Assembly (NCBI GenBank): GCA_935421135.1
Contig: OW285191.1
Location: forward strand, 3,759,219-3,823,218
Length of the DNA stretch: 64,000 nucleotides
From: Bugulina stolonifera
Taxonomy: Eukaryota; Bryozoa; Gymnolaemata; Cheilostomatida; Bugulidae
Reading direction: 5' to 3'
Shown here: in pieces, positions 51,424-59,647 of the stretch
How positions within the stretch are numbered: position 1 is the stretch's first letter
Layout of the letters: every line of letters begins with the position of its first letter
Made by a program: the position numbers and the translations under genes
Notes under the pieces: generated by a model
What the model was told of the DNA's origin: nothing
Seen by the model: only the letters and a program-made list of their open reading frames with translations
Databases searched by the model: none

Positions 51424-52752
51424 ATGTCTTTTCTCACCAAAGGAGCAGCGGGGAGATATGTACTTTTAAAGGAAGTCCTCCCGAAGTCTGTATGGGATTA
51501 TATGATCAAAAGTAATATCGAAGAAGCGAATAGTCCATGGATGTGGTATTGGGTTGACAGACTCGCTCATAATTCCTTAGTGGTAGAGCTTGCCATCTAT
51601 TTTAGAACACTTTCACTCTCTATGAATATCCCTTTTAAGATAGGAGAGGAAAAGTTGAGGAAAATGGCACTTTGTTATGAAGACTTAACAGGAGCTAGGT
51701 CAAGATTTTCATCTATGGTAGAAACAAAAAACGCATCCGTTTCTTCTCCCTTACTCCTTCTTAGGAATGCAGAGTTGTCAACCTGGTGTAGAGTGGAGGT
51801 TGAGAAGATTATTGAAGATAGAAACTGGGATGAAACTGGTGTGGGAGCGGAGGCCACTTTTAACACTCACTTCTTACTATATCTGGATAATGAACCTGGT
51901 GGGGAAGGTTCAAAGAATGAACTCTATCATAGAGTATTGAACATATTAAAGGATGGGGCAAGAAGATGTCGCTTTGAGGATGGGAAGGAGAAATCGCGAG
52001 CGAAGAGGAGTTACAATGAAGAAAGCATCCCTGGTTTAATTCTTAGTAGAGGTAATACGCTATATGCAGGGCGATTGTTTGGAGAACTAGATCCATCCAA
52101 AAATGGGTTAGAGGTGATAAGAAGTCCTTCACCAGGAGATGCTAGATTAGAGGTGAGAGAGACTTCTACAGGAGAGACTAACCAGGTTATGATAGAAGAG
52201 GTTGAAATGTGTGACATTGGAGAACTAGATTCATCCAAAAACGGGTTAGAGGAGATAAGAAGCCCTTCACCAGGAGAAGCTAGGGTGGAAGTGAGAGAGA
52301 CTTCTACAGGAGAGAATAAGCAGATTATGATAGAAGAGCGAACTCATGTAGAAACTAAAGAAGAGGTTGAAATGTGTGACAAAAGGGAACAAGAGATTAG
52401 AAAGATAGAACAAGAATTGGCACTAAAGAAAGTGGAATTGGCAGGAGCACTGGGGTGGAAAGAAGCACTAGAGATGCAACAGAGAATTGATGCAAGAAAA
52501 GAGAGAAGAACAAATCGCATTGCCTTCTTAGAAAAAAAGTTAACAGAGGAAAGAATGGAAAAAGAGAGGTTAATGATGGAAATCGAGCGTTTGCAAAAAG
52601 AAGAAGAAGAAGAAAAAATGGATAGTGTATCAATTATTGATCACATAATTCCCCACCTGGCTAACAAACTAGATGATAATGATGCAAAAGCAGAAGGGGA
52701 AGATAGTAAACTGCCACAGTGGGTTCCAACAGGAGAAAGTAATGATGAATAA
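51424..52752 (+). CDS. Polinton ORF1: unknown 442-residue protein with coiled coil
   Basis: A 442-residue protein I do not recognise, first gene after the left TIR and preceded by TATAAAAG. Residues 1-200 look globular (MSFLTKGAAGRYVLLKEVLP, SPWMWYWVDRLAHNSLVVEL). Around residues 220-315 a block of about 47 residues is duplicated in tandem: GELDPSKNGLEVIRSPSPG then GELDSSKNGLEEIRSPSPG, each followed by EVRETSTGE and IMIEE-like segments. From about 320 to 405 it is Glu/Lys/Arg-rich and strongly predicted as coiled coil (KREQEIRKIEQELALKKVEL). No polymerase, helicase or primase motif is visible. It may be a replication-associated or structural protein; that is a guess. Confidence 0.85.
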   Translation: MSFLTKGAAGRYVLLKEVLPKSVWDYMIKSNIEEANSPWMWYWVDRLAHNSLVVELAIYFRTLSLSMNIPFKIGEEKLRKMALCYEDLTGARSRFSSMVETKNASVSSPLLLLRNAELSTWCRVEVEKIIEDRNWDETGVGAEATFNTHFLLYLDNEPGGEGSKNELYHRVLNILKDGARRCRFEDGKEKSRAKRSYNEESIPGLILSRGNTLYAGRLFGELDPSKNGLEVIRSPSPGDARLEVRETSTGETNQVMIEEVEMCDIGELDSSKNGLEEIRSPSPGEARVEVRETSTGENKQIMIEERTHVETKEEVEMCDKREQEIRKIEQELALKKVELAGALGWKEALEMQQRIDARKERRTNRIAFLEKKLTEERMEKERLMMEIERLQKEEEEEKMDSVSIIDHIIPHLANKLDDNDAKAEGEDSKLPQWVPTGESNDE

Positions 52753-52792
52753 AAGTGTATAGATTCCAATCGTTCTCTCAAACAAGGGCAAG

Positions 52793-53200
52793 ATGTCAAA
52801 GCAAGAGGTAGTATGTAGAAATGAGAATTATGAAGATGTGGCTGATGGTCTCTTAGATGAAGTAGTAGCTATCTCTGCTGAAGAGGGAAGGGAGCGAATA
52901 GGAGAGAGAAGCAACAAAAGAAAGAAGTTCACATTCTACATAATCATAATACTATTTATACTTTCTTGCTCATCTTTATCACCATCAGTTTACACATATC
53001 TAAGTGATAGGGAACCACCCAATGGCAAAGACAAAGGAGTACTTAAGCAAGGACACTTTTTAAAAACAAACACAACTCTATTAGCTACTCAACTGGATCA
53101 GCATGCGTCCACACCAAGAAATCGATCTTCGCTTGCAGAGTCCCTTCACAGCTCTAGTCTGTGGTCCAACAGGGAGTGGAAAAACGGAACTACTATTTAG
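52793..53200 (+). CDS. Polinton ORF2: small single-pass membrane protein
   Basis: 135 residues: a hydrophilic N-terminus (about 45 residues, ending in basic RSNKRKK), one strong membrane segment at about residues 46-64 (FTFYIIIILFILSCSSLSPS), and a Ser/Thr-rich tail. Its last 98 bp overlap the start of the ATPase gene in another frame. The stop-anchor layout suggests a virion or host-membrane protein. No family recognised. The tail read in the ATPase overlap may be constrained mainly by the ATPase frame. Confidence 0.65.
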   Translation: MSKQEVVCRNENYEDVADGLLDEVVAISAEEGRERIGERSNKRKKFTFYIIIILFILSCSSLSPSVYTYLSDREPPNGKDKGVLKQGHFLKTNTTLLATQLDQHASTPRNRSSLAESLHSSSLWSNREWKNGTTI

Positions 53201-53762
53201 TCTTATTAGGAGAGTTGATGAAATTGCTTCACCCACTCCTGTTGAAATCATTTACTGCTATGGAGTTTGGCAACGCCGCTTTGAGGATTACAAGGATAAA
53301 GTAAGGTTTCATTCAGGACTCATTGATGTAGAAATGGATATAGAGCGTGATGGGAAGAATCGCTGGCTCATCATTGATGACTTGATGGGTGAAGTCGGGG
53401 GGAAAGAGACTACTAATGCAATCTTTACAAAGTTCAGTCACCACCTGAACATAAGCGTCTTTTTCTTACTACAGAACCTTTTCCCGAAAGATAATAGAAC
53501 AGTGTCAATAAACTCGCAGTACTTTTTCTTGTTCAAGAATCCCAGAGACGGAATGTCTGTTACCAATCTTGCAAAGCAGGCTTTTCCTCAGAGTACAAGA
53601 GCTGTTCAAGAAGCTTTTAGTGATGCTACACGTAAGCCACACTCTTTTCTATTCTTGAATCTTCGCCAGGAAACCCCGGAGTGGGCTAGACTGATCGGTA
53701 ATTTTGCTTCTGAGCACTCTCCCATGACTGTATATATCCCGAATACCCTGGAATATAAGTAG
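53103..53762 (+). CDS. Polinton genome-packaging ATPase (A32/FtsK-HerA-like)
   Basis: 219 residues with Walker A GPTGSGKT (residues 21-28) and Walker B RWLIIDDLM around residue 90, plus a conserved FFLLQNLF strand typical of A32-like packaging ATPases of Polintons and virophages. Such ATPases pump DNA into preformed double-jelly-roll capsids. The ATG at 53103 (MRPHQEIDLRL) places the P-loop at the usual distance from the start. A TATAAG element overlaps its 3' end and may serve the next gene. Confidence 0.9.
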   Translation: MRPHQEIDLRLQSPFTALVCGPTGSGKTELLFSLIRRVDEIASPTPVEIIYCYGVWQRRFEDYKDKVRFHSGLIDVEMDIERDGKNRWLIIDDLMGEVGGKETTNAIFTKFSHHLNISVFFLLQNLFPKDNRTVSINSQYFFLFKNPRDGMSVTNLAKQAFPQSTRAVQEAFSDATRKPHSFLFLNLRQETPEWARLIGNFASEHSPMTVYIPNTLEYK

Positions 53763-53794
53763 CATTCACATCTCTACTCTCTCCATAAACTGTC

Positions 53795-54193
53795 TTGGAC
53801 TCGAAGAGAGCGCATCCATCATCAAGCATGAGATACATTAATTCACCCGAGTATTCTCCAAGGTTGAGGAGGAATGCCTTGAGTATATATGCACTGACGA
53901 AAGCATCTGCAACCATCAGAGATTCAACCATTGCTGAGGCTAACAAAGACCTTATACTCGCTCTTGTTGAGTGTGCTAGAAATGTATTATTAGGTAATGT
54001 TCATCTAACTACCGCTCAGTTGAACTCTCTACGTCGACATAGAAGGGCCATTGAGGATCTCACCAACTCTCGTACTAGTGTGAGGCAGATAAAGTTAATC
54101 CTACAACGTGGCGGATTTTTAGGTCTTCTTTTGAAGCCATTGGCAAGTTTACTTGGAGGTGTGCTTGGTGGATTAGGCGGTGGACGAAGGTGA
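53795..54193 (+). CDS. Polinton small protein with QRGGF and Gly/Leu-rich hydrophobic tail
   Basis: 132 residues (or 121 from the ATG at 53828, MRYINSPEYS). It has a helical middle, a basic segment LNSLRRHRRAIEDLTNSR, then KLILQRGGFLGLLLKPLASL and a Gly/Leu run to the end. Proteins with a basic R.HR..I..L motif followed by QRGGFL and a hydrophobic tail are recurrent in metazoan Polinton-like elements, where the role is not settled; a membrane-active or minor capsid role is plausible. It overlaps the next ORF by 14 bp. Confidence 0.75.
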   Translation: MDSKRAHPSSSMRYINSPEYSPRLRRNALSIYALTKASATIRDSTIAEANKDLILALVECARNVLLGNVHLTTAQLNSLRRHRRAIEDLTNSRTSVRQIKLILQRGGFLGLLLKPLASLLGGVLGGLGGGRR

Positions 54194-54764
54194 AATGAGT
54201 CTCAAGTTTTCTAAAAAGTATCTTCTTATGGATAAACATACATATGAATCAATGAATAGTAGAAACAACAAAAAAGAAGGAGAGCATCTACCCTCACTCT
54301 CTACAAATGGGGATCTACTCCTGGCAGAAAAAAGCAGAAAAGATGTAATATCTAACCTCAAAAACTCTGATACAGACATCTACTCTCAGCTAGAGCAACA
54401 TGCTCATAAAATGAATAAGTTCCTAAAAGAGTTGGAGAGATCACGCCATCCGCAGCAGGAGTTGTATAATACATTAGAGGGAATTAACACTAGGTTTAAT
54501 GAAATGCATACATGGAGACAAAGAGAAGAAGAAGCACAAGAGCGAGGGCGAGAGAAAAAAAGAGATGATGAAAAGAGGCGAAGTGGCTCAAGGTCACCAC
54601 TACCACACCCATATAGGAGAGAAACAAAACCAGAGAGGTCAGAAGCTGGCGCACGTTGGAGTGGGAAGGGTGAAAATAGAAGTCCTATCAAAACTAGGTC
54701 TAGGCGAAAGCTTCCTAAAACCCCTCTTGCAAGCAATAGTAAAACAGAAAGATGGATGATATAG
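54180..54764 (+). CDS. Polinton unknown protein, helical with Arg/Ser-rich tail
   Basis: 194 residues. Starts MDEGEMSLKFSKKYLLMDKH (the second Met at residue 6 is an alternative start), has a helical middle of about 80 residues (LEQHAHKMNKFLKELERSRH), then a highly charged tail with RSGSRSPLPHPYRRE and RSRRKLPKT that could bind nucleic acid. It overlaps the integrase ORF by 13 bp. No enzyme motif seen and no family assigned. Confidence 0.7.
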   Translation: MDEGEMSLKFSKKYLLMDKHTYESMNSRNNKKEGEHLPSLSTNGDLLLAEKSRKDVISNLKNSDTDIYSQLEQHAHKMNKFLKELERSRHPQQELYNTLEGINTRFNEMHTWRQREEEAQERGREKKRDDEKRRSGSRSPLPHPYRRETKPERSEAGARWSGKGENRSPIKTRSRRKLPKTPLASNSKTERWMI

Positions 54765-55822
54765 ATGAAGGTCTACGTGATATTTACTTCTCCCCTCCTC
54801 AACCACCATCTTTTGGAGGAAAGAGAAAGTTAGTTTTAGCTTCTCCTCCTGGTATTAATGAGAATGATGTTGAGAAGTGGTTGAGAAGTCAAGACGCATA
54901 CACTCTTCATCGCCCGATTAGAATGAAGTTTACAAGGAGAAAAACGTTTGTGAGTGGGATTGGTGAACAACTCCAGGCAGATCTCGTGGATGTGCGTGCG
55001 CACAAGGACTCAAATGATGGAGTAACATTTTTGCTCACCTGCATAGATGCCTTCTCACGGAAAGCATGGGTCTTTCCTCTTCATTCCAAGTCTGGTCTGG
55101 AAGTGTCCAATGCACTCATCTCTCTATTCGAAAATGAAAGCTTTAGACAAATACAAACTGATAAAGGTAAGGAGTTCCTAAACAGAAGGGTGAGTGAAGT
55201 GCTAAAGAAGTATGGAGTTAGCCATTTCACCTCTGAGAATGAGATCATCAAGGCTGCTCTTGTTGAACGCTTTAATAGAACATTGAGAGGGAAAATTCAT
55301 CGTCTACTCACTTATAGAGGGGATGGACGCTACTTAGAAGATGTAGAAGACCTAGTCCAAGGATATAACAACAGTTTTAATAGGTCAATTGGAATGAAAC
55401 CTATTGAGGTTGATTACGATAATCAAGAAGAGGTTTGGGTTCGGTTAAATGAGTTCTCACCTAAACGATGGTTAAAGAAAACAAGAGTAAAATACTCACC
55501 AGGTGATCATGTTCGGATTTCGATGGCTCGTAGTAGCTTTGAGCGAGGGTTCACACCAAACTGGTCAACCGAGATATTCACCATAAAAGCAGTCAAGGCA
55601 CATACCTCACCTCCTGTCTATACACTGGAAGACCTAAACAAAGAAGGAGTAGATGGAACATTCTATGCACAAGAATTGCAACATGTTAACCTACCTGAAA
55701 TCTTTAGAGTTGAGAAAGTCATACGTAAACGGAGAAGGAGAGGAAAAGAAGAGAGTTTCGTGAAATGGAGTGGTTATCCCTCTTCATTTAATAGTTGGAT
55801 AGATTCTAGTCAGTTTGTGTAA
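54752..55822 (+). CDS. Polinton retroviral-type integrase with C-terminal chromodomain
   Basis: 356 residues. The DDE core is complete: D77 (LQADLVD), D137 (IQTDKGKEF) and E172 (ALVERFNRT), with 34 residues between the last two. The leader DAYTLHRPIRMKFTRR matches the pre-core of Polinton integrases; a full HHCC zinc finger is not evident. After the core comes an SH3-like region (RVKYSPGDHVRISMAR, FTPNWSTEIFTI), then a basic RKRRRRGK stretch and a chromodomain (EESFVKWSGYPSSFNSWID) ending the protein. It would catalyse insertion using the TIR ends; the perfect 6 bp duplication agrees. The chromodomain may steer insertion to histone marks. Confidence 0.96.
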   Translation: MDDIDEGLRDIYFSPPQPPSFGGKRKLVLASPPGINENDVEKWLRSQDAYTLHRPIRMKFTRRKTFVSGIGEQLQADLVDVRAHKDSNDGVTFLLTCIDAFSRKAWVFPLHSKSGLEVSNALISLFENESFRQIQTDKGKEFLNRRVSEVLKKYGVSHFTSENEIIKAALVERFNRTLRGKIHRLLTYRGDGRYLEDVEDLVQGYNNSFNRSIGMKPIEVDYDNQEEVWVRLNEFSPKRWLKKTRVKYSPGDHVRISMARSSFERGFTPNWSTEIFTIKAVKAHTSPPVYTLEDLNKEGVDGTFYAQELQHVNLPEIFRVEKVIRKRRRRGKEESFVKWSGYPSSFNSWIDSSQFV

Positions 55823-55834
55823 GATCAAAGGTAG

Positions 55835-55842
55835 TATAAATT
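55835..55842 (+). promoter_or_regulatory. TATA box before the penton-like gene
   Basis: TATAAATT lies 42 bp upstream of the ATG at 55,877, with a TCAGTTTT initiator-like motif between, suggesting an internal promoter for the capsid gene cluster. Confidence 0.55.
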
Positions 55843-55876
55843 CGATATGTAAGTTCAGTTTTGCTCACTCTCAAAG

Positions 55877-56623
55877 ATGGCCTTCAATGTCACACTTACC
55901 TCAAATGTACGCATCGGTGGGAGTGACACAAACACCAATGCTCACTTCATTACGAAGCTAGCCAAGACATTGAAGCTTCACTCATCACAGTGGGAGGTTG
56001 GGTTACTTGACATTCAGTACCCTGCATCCTGGAGAAATGTGGAAGATGGCTATGTAGTGGTTACGAATACAAAAGATGGAGTCAAACGAAAATGTGAAAT
56101 CAGGAGTGGAAGGTATGCTTCCATGGGTGAACTTTTGAGTGAGATCAATAGAATACTAATAAACTACGACTTAGAAAAAGTAGTGAGCTTTTACTATGAT
56201 AGTCTACGGAATGAAACCTTCCTCATGTTGAGAGAACAGGAACACTCTGTCATGATGTCACGTGATGTTGCGTGGGTGTTGGGATTCGAACCTGATGTAG
56301 AATATGCTGCGGAAATCAACAGGAGTCAAAACCCTCCAGACATCAATGCTGGTTTCACATCCCTCTATGTCTACTCCTCCGTAGTCTCACCAAGACATGT
56401 TGGAGATAGTCTAGTCCCCCTACTTCGCACAGTTCCTATAACAGAGAGTGAAAGAAATAGCACCGTTTTCTTTGAGTTTTCGAATGTTCAATACTCTCCA
56501 GTGTCTAATACAAGCACAGACCTCATCGAGGTAGATATAAGACGTGATGATGGAGAAAGGGTCTCATTTCGCAGTGGAAAGGTTGTGCTGACGGTTCGTT
56601 TCAGACCGCGTGGAGAGAAATAA
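55877..56623 (+). CDS. Polinton minor capsid (penton-like) protein
   Basis: 248 residues. Starts MAFNVTLTSNVRIGG and contains LKLHSSQWEVGLLDIQYPAS, a pattern repeated across metazoan Polinton minor capsid proteins (small single-jelly-roll penton-type): a beta-rich protein with L.L...WEV.L..I.YP..W. Later strands include VAWVLGFEPD and SLYVYSSVVSPRHVGDS. It sits directly before the pX/pVI-like and major capsid genes, the normal morphogenesis neighbourhood. The fold is inferred from family likeness and position. Confidence 0.78.
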   Translation: MAFNVTLTSNVRIGGSDTNTNAHFITKLAKTLKLHSSQWEVGLLDIQYPASWRNVEDGYVVVTNTKDGVKRKCEIRSGRYASMGELLSEINRILINYDLEKVVSFYYDSLRNETFLMLREQEHSVMMSRDVAWVLGFEPDVEYAAEINRSQNPPDINAGFTSLYVYSSVVSPRHVGDSLVPLLRTVPITESERNSTVFFEFSNVQYSPVSNTSTDLIEVDIRRDDGERVSFRSGKVVLTVRFRPRGEK

Positions 56624-57035
56624 CATGGCCCCTCGCATAGTTCCATATTTTCCTGATGAGTCAGGTGAGATGTATGAAGACTATTATGCAAACCAGGTGG
56701 GAGAGGGAATGAGTGTGTACAGGGGAAAACCTATTATGACGGGTAATGGGATCGGCTCACTCTTTTCTGGACTGGCCCGAGGGGTCCTTCCCATGCTAAA
56801 GAATGGTGCCAAAACTATTGGGAAAAAGCTATTGACTACTGGAGCTTCGGTTCTGGGAGATGTAATCAAGGGAGAGAACTTCAAATCCTCTGCAGCAAAA
56901 CGTTTTCGTGAAGCTGGTGGGGATCTTCTAGGTGATGTAGAAGATGAATTACGTGAACCACCTGCCAAACGTGCACGAGTTAGTCAAAAGTCTACAAAGA
57001 AAAAGCGTAAAGGAAGAAAAACAGTTTTTGACTAA
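56610..57035 (+). CDS. Polinton pX/pVI-like minor virion or core protein
   Basis: 141 residues from 56,610, or 136 from the better-placed ATG at 56,625 (MAPRIVPYFPDESGE), which avoids overlap with the previous gene. It has a Gly-rich amphipathic segment (GIGSLFSGLARGVLPMLKNG), a helical middle (SSAAKRFREAGGDLLGD) and a strongly basic tail (KKKRKGRK), the layout of adenovirus pX/pVI-type minor core or membrane-lytic proteins noted in Polintons and adintoviruses. A DNA-binding or capsid-cement role is inferred. Confidence 0.72.
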   Translation: MERNNMAPRIVPYFPDESGEMYEDYYANQVGEGMSVYRGKPIMTGNGIGSLFSGLARGVLPMLKNGAKTIGKKLLTTGASVLGDVIKGENFKSSAAKRFREAGGDLLGDVEDELREPPAKRARVSQKSTKKKRKGRKTVFD

Positions 57036-57047
57036 ATGAAAGATAAA

Positions 57048-57054
57048 TATATAA
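57048..57054 (+). promoter_or_regulatory. TATA-like element before the major capsid gene
   Basis: TATATAA lies about 90 bp before the ATG of the major capsid ORF, with CA/CTC-rich initiator-like sequence after it. Confidence 0.45.
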
Positions 57055-57140
57055 TCCACACCTAGACTCACCACTCCCCACTCTTAGACAAGCGACTGTA
57101 GGAGCAAGTACTAGATGGAACAACTCTCACACTATCGAAC

Positions 57141-58487
57141 ATGTCCGTCACACATCGAGCCATCTCTCTCTCCAAGGTTTCTGAAGACTCTCCAGACACG
57201 GTTGACTCCAGTTTTGACTTATTTGCCACTCCGCCAACTCATACTAGCGTGCTCAGAGGTGAGTGGGTACCTTTGGCTCCTGTTACGGACTCCCCTGATG
57301 GCACTATTGAATTTAACATCCCGCCCGCAGACGAACTCTACACAGATCTATCAAGGTCTTACTTACACACCACAGTAAAGGTGAGCAAGGCTGATGGAAG
57401 CGTACTACCTGCGGAAGAACAACTAAAGGTTGTTCCAGGGGACAATTTTATGCACAGTCTCTTTTCTTCTGCCACTGTTCAACTGGCCGGGCAAGATGTT
57501 GAGTATGAACCAAACTATGGACATAGAGCTTATGTCGAGAATCTCCTAAACTATGGTAAAGATGCTAAGAGCACATATATGAAAGTTGGGAGTGGGTGGA
57601 TGGAGGATGAAGGAACTGGAGAAGACTATGATGGTATACCTCCCGAAGTGGTTGAAAAAAGAAAGAAACTTATAGCCACAAGTAAAGAGATGAGCTTCTA
57701 TGGGAGACCTAGGTTGAGTATGTTTTCTCAAGGAAGACTTATTCCACCAGGAGTTCGCTCTCGCCTTACTCTACAACGTGCTATTCCACAAATGGCCCTC
57801 TTAGCAGAAACAGACAACCCTGCAGGAGGGGCGAAGATTTCTATAACTAAGACAGAATTGTGGATTCGACGTGTACAAGCCAATCCGGCCTTACAAAAAG
57901 CACAAATGGATGTTTGGGTTGTGCAACAAGAGTCTATAAAACTACCAATTGACCGAATAAAAACTCATTTCCATGTCATCCCTGCTGGACACCAGTCAGT
58001 GAGAGTAAACTTTGATCAAGCGGGACAGAAGCCAAACAGAGTCTTTGTCGGACTAGTCAACCATACTGCAAAGAGTGGAACGTATAAGCAAAATCCCTTC
58101 AAATTTGGACATAACAATCTAAGTTCATTAGAATTACTAATTGATGGAACACCGGTGACCCGAAGATATGAACCAAATTTTGCAAGTGGAAAGTTTGCTC
58201 GTGAATTCATGAATTTGTTCACTGTCACAAATACATCCGATGCTGACACAGGGAATGAGATCTCCCCTAGCAAATACAAGTCCTGCGCTGCTCTCTACGC
58301 CTTTGACATTTCAGGAGATTTGTGTGATGACAACTTTCACTTGTTATCAAATGGGAGTCTATCTATTAATCTAGCATTTGCTAATCAAACTCAAAATACA
58401 CTTGGACTGTTTGTATACGAAGAAAAAGATGACATTATCTACTTGAATGCAAATCACGAAGTATCTATGGTAGCCGGGATGATGTAA
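57141..58487 (+). CDS. Polinton major capsid protein (double jelly-roll)
   Basis: 448 residues, the largest ORF of the element. It begins MSVTHRAISLSKVSEDSPDT and contains GTIEFNIPPADELYTDLSRS, then FMHSLFSSATVQLAG with YEPNYGHRAYVENLL. These are the N-terminal features (target-site-like P...YTDL....; NF.HSLFS...V.LNG) characteristic of Polinton double-jelly-roll major capsid proteins; the second jelly roll would lie from about residue 270 (HFHVIPAGHQSVRVNFDQ). Such proteins form pseudohexameric capsomers of icosahedral shells. Seven bases (run of A) separate it from the protease. No frame damage. Confidence 0.88.
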   Translation: MSVTHRAISLSKVSEDSPDTVDSSFDLFATPPTHTSVLRGEWVPLAPVTDSPDGTIEFNIPPADELYTDLSRSYLHTTVKVSKADGSVLPAEEQLKVVPGDNFMHSLFSSATVQLAGQDVEYEPNYGHRAYVENLLNYGKDAKSTYMKVGSGWMEDEGTGEDYDGIPPEVVEKRKKLIATSKEMSFYGRPRLSMFSQGRLIPPGVRSRLTLQRAIPQMALLAETDNPAGGAKISITKTELWIRRVQANPALQKAQMDVWVVQQESIKLPIDRIKTHFHVIPAGHQSVRVNFDQAGQKPNRVFVGLVNHTAKSGTYKQNPFKFGHNNLSSLELLIDGTPVTRRYEPNFASGKFAREFMNLFTVTNTSDADTGNEISPSKYKSCAALYAFDISGDLCDDNFHLLSNGSLSINLAFANQTQNTLGLFVYEEKDDIIYLNANHEVSMVAGMM

Positions 58488-58494
58488 AAAAAAA

Positions 58495-59022
58495 ATGGAT
58501 ACATTCTCAATCTCGAATATTCTATCTGATGATAAACTCTCATCAACCTCCTTTAGAGGAGTTATGCCAAGGGATCACTTCTTAGACTCCTTCTCCCCAT
58601 CTGGATCTTTTGTTTTCAACACTCAAACAAGTGAGAAAAGTGGCGAGCATTGGATCTCTGTTTTTTCGAATGGAAAAGAAATAGAGTATTTCGACTCCTA
58701 TGGTCTCCCCCCTTCTATTTATCCTGATGTGGGTAAGATGTTACAACAATGGGGAATACCAATAGTATGGAATGGAGAGTGTCTACAAGAAGAGAGTACT
58801 AACGTGTGTGGAGACTACTGCATCTTGTTCTGTCTCCTTCGAGCTCGAGGGTGGAGTATGGAGGGAATAATTACACGGCTAAGCAGAGTAGAAGGAAGAG
58901 TTCGAGATCATTCTATAAGAGCTCTATTTCAACGTTTATACTATAATAAAAGAAATAATACTTTCCCACTCACAACGCATGTAAACAATATTATGCTTTT
59001 TTCACCTTTTCACTTTGACTAG
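58495..59022 (+). CDS. Polinton adenain-like cysteine protease
   Basis: 175 residues with the C48/C5 (adenain/Ulp1) triad in order: H52 in SGEHWISVF, D67 in EYFDSYGLP, Q98 in CLQEES and C105 in VCGDYCILF. Length is close to Polinton maturation proteases (about 170-200). The enzyme would cleave capsid precursors such as the pX/pVI-like protein. It is the last plus-strand gene and is followed by an A20 run and AATAAA signals. Confidence 0.93.
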   Translation: MDTFSISNILSDDKLSSTSFRGVMPRDHFLDSFSPSGSFVFNTQTSEKSGEHWISVFSNGKEIEYFDSYGLPPSIYPDVGKMLQQWGIPIVWNGECLQEESTNVCGDYCILFCLLRARGWSMEGIITRLSRVEGRVRDHSIRALFQRLYYNKRNNTFPLTTHVNNIMLFSPFHFD

Positions 59023-59252
59023 AGAGAAATACTTCACCTTACTTATAATTCGTTTTTATACTACTATAACTAAAAAAAAAAAAAAAAAAAAAGAGACCAA
59101 TAGTTTTTATCTTACCTGAATTCTTTTTTTTTTTTTTCTTTGCTTTTTAGATTTCTGCTTGATTCTTGATTCTTTTATTTTTTCTCTATTTATCTTCGTA
59201 ATAAAACAATACTACTGAAGAAAGCTGCATCTTTTCTATCTTGGAATAATAC
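59023..59252. terminator. Convergent 3' region with A20 and T-runs and polyadenylation signals
   Basis: Between the plus-strand protease and the minus-strand 86-residue ORF: an A20 run at about 59,072-59,091, T-runs at about 59,127-59,139, GTAATAAAAC (plus-strand signal) near 59,200 and TTTATT (minus-strand AATAAA) near 59,175. It looks like a shared terminator for convergent transcription. Confidence 0.5.
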
Positions 59253-59513
59253 TCATCCATGGGTTGTTGTGGTCTCGCCCCTATCCGAGGCCCGCTCCGG
59301 GGAGGACGGAGAGTCCACCATGTTAGAAAGATCCTTTCGGGCAGGACTCCCCACTCCTATTATTTTCCCCTTCTTCCGTGCCTCTTTTAACGCATCCACC
59401 TCTTCTTTCCTCTTCTGACTGCACTCTTCTTCCTCAATAATTCCATCCATTTGTGAGTCCGTTAAGCCCGCAAATAACTCTTCTTGGTTTTGTACTATGT
59501 TGTCAGTATCCAT
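59253..59513 (-). CDS. Polinton minus-strand small acidic protein
   Basis: 86 residues, the only minus-strand gene candidate. The N-terminus is acidic (ELFAGLTDSQMDGIIEEEE), the middle basic and helical (KRKEEVDALKEARKKGK), the end Ser/Pro-rich (SPARKDLSNMVDSPSSPE). It has its own TATA box (TATAAAGG, 59,602-59,595) about 82 bp upstream, and a leader without ATG. Its position opposite the structural genes, next to the iteron palindrome, suggests an early or regulatory role; this is an inference. No family recognised. Confidence 0.6.
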   Translation of the reverse strand: MDTDNIVQNQEELFAGLTDSQMDGIIEEEECSQKRKEEVDALKEARKKGKIIGVGSPARKDLSNMVDSPSSPERASDRGETTTTHG

Positions 59514-59594
59514 TGATAATGTACTATTGTAGTAGTGTAGCTGTACAGTAGTGATGTGGTGAACTTTGAATGCTGAGACTGTGATCCCACTCTC

Positions 59595-59602
59595 CCTTTA
59601 TA
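59595..59602 (-). promoter_or_regulatory. TATA box TATAAAGG for the leftward 86-residue ORF
   Basis: On the minus strand TATAAAGGGAGAG lies about 82 bp from the ATG and just outside the iteron palindrome, which could act as its enhancer. Confidence 0.6.
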
Positions 59603-59647
59603 CAACTGCTCATTTCTTGACTCCTCCCTTTTTTTATCCAATCCCAA

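Noticed and set aside
53754..53946. 86-codon minus-strand ORF opposite the QRGGF protein
   Set aside because: Antisense shadow with no motif, whereas the plus strand is supported by family pattern and gene packing.
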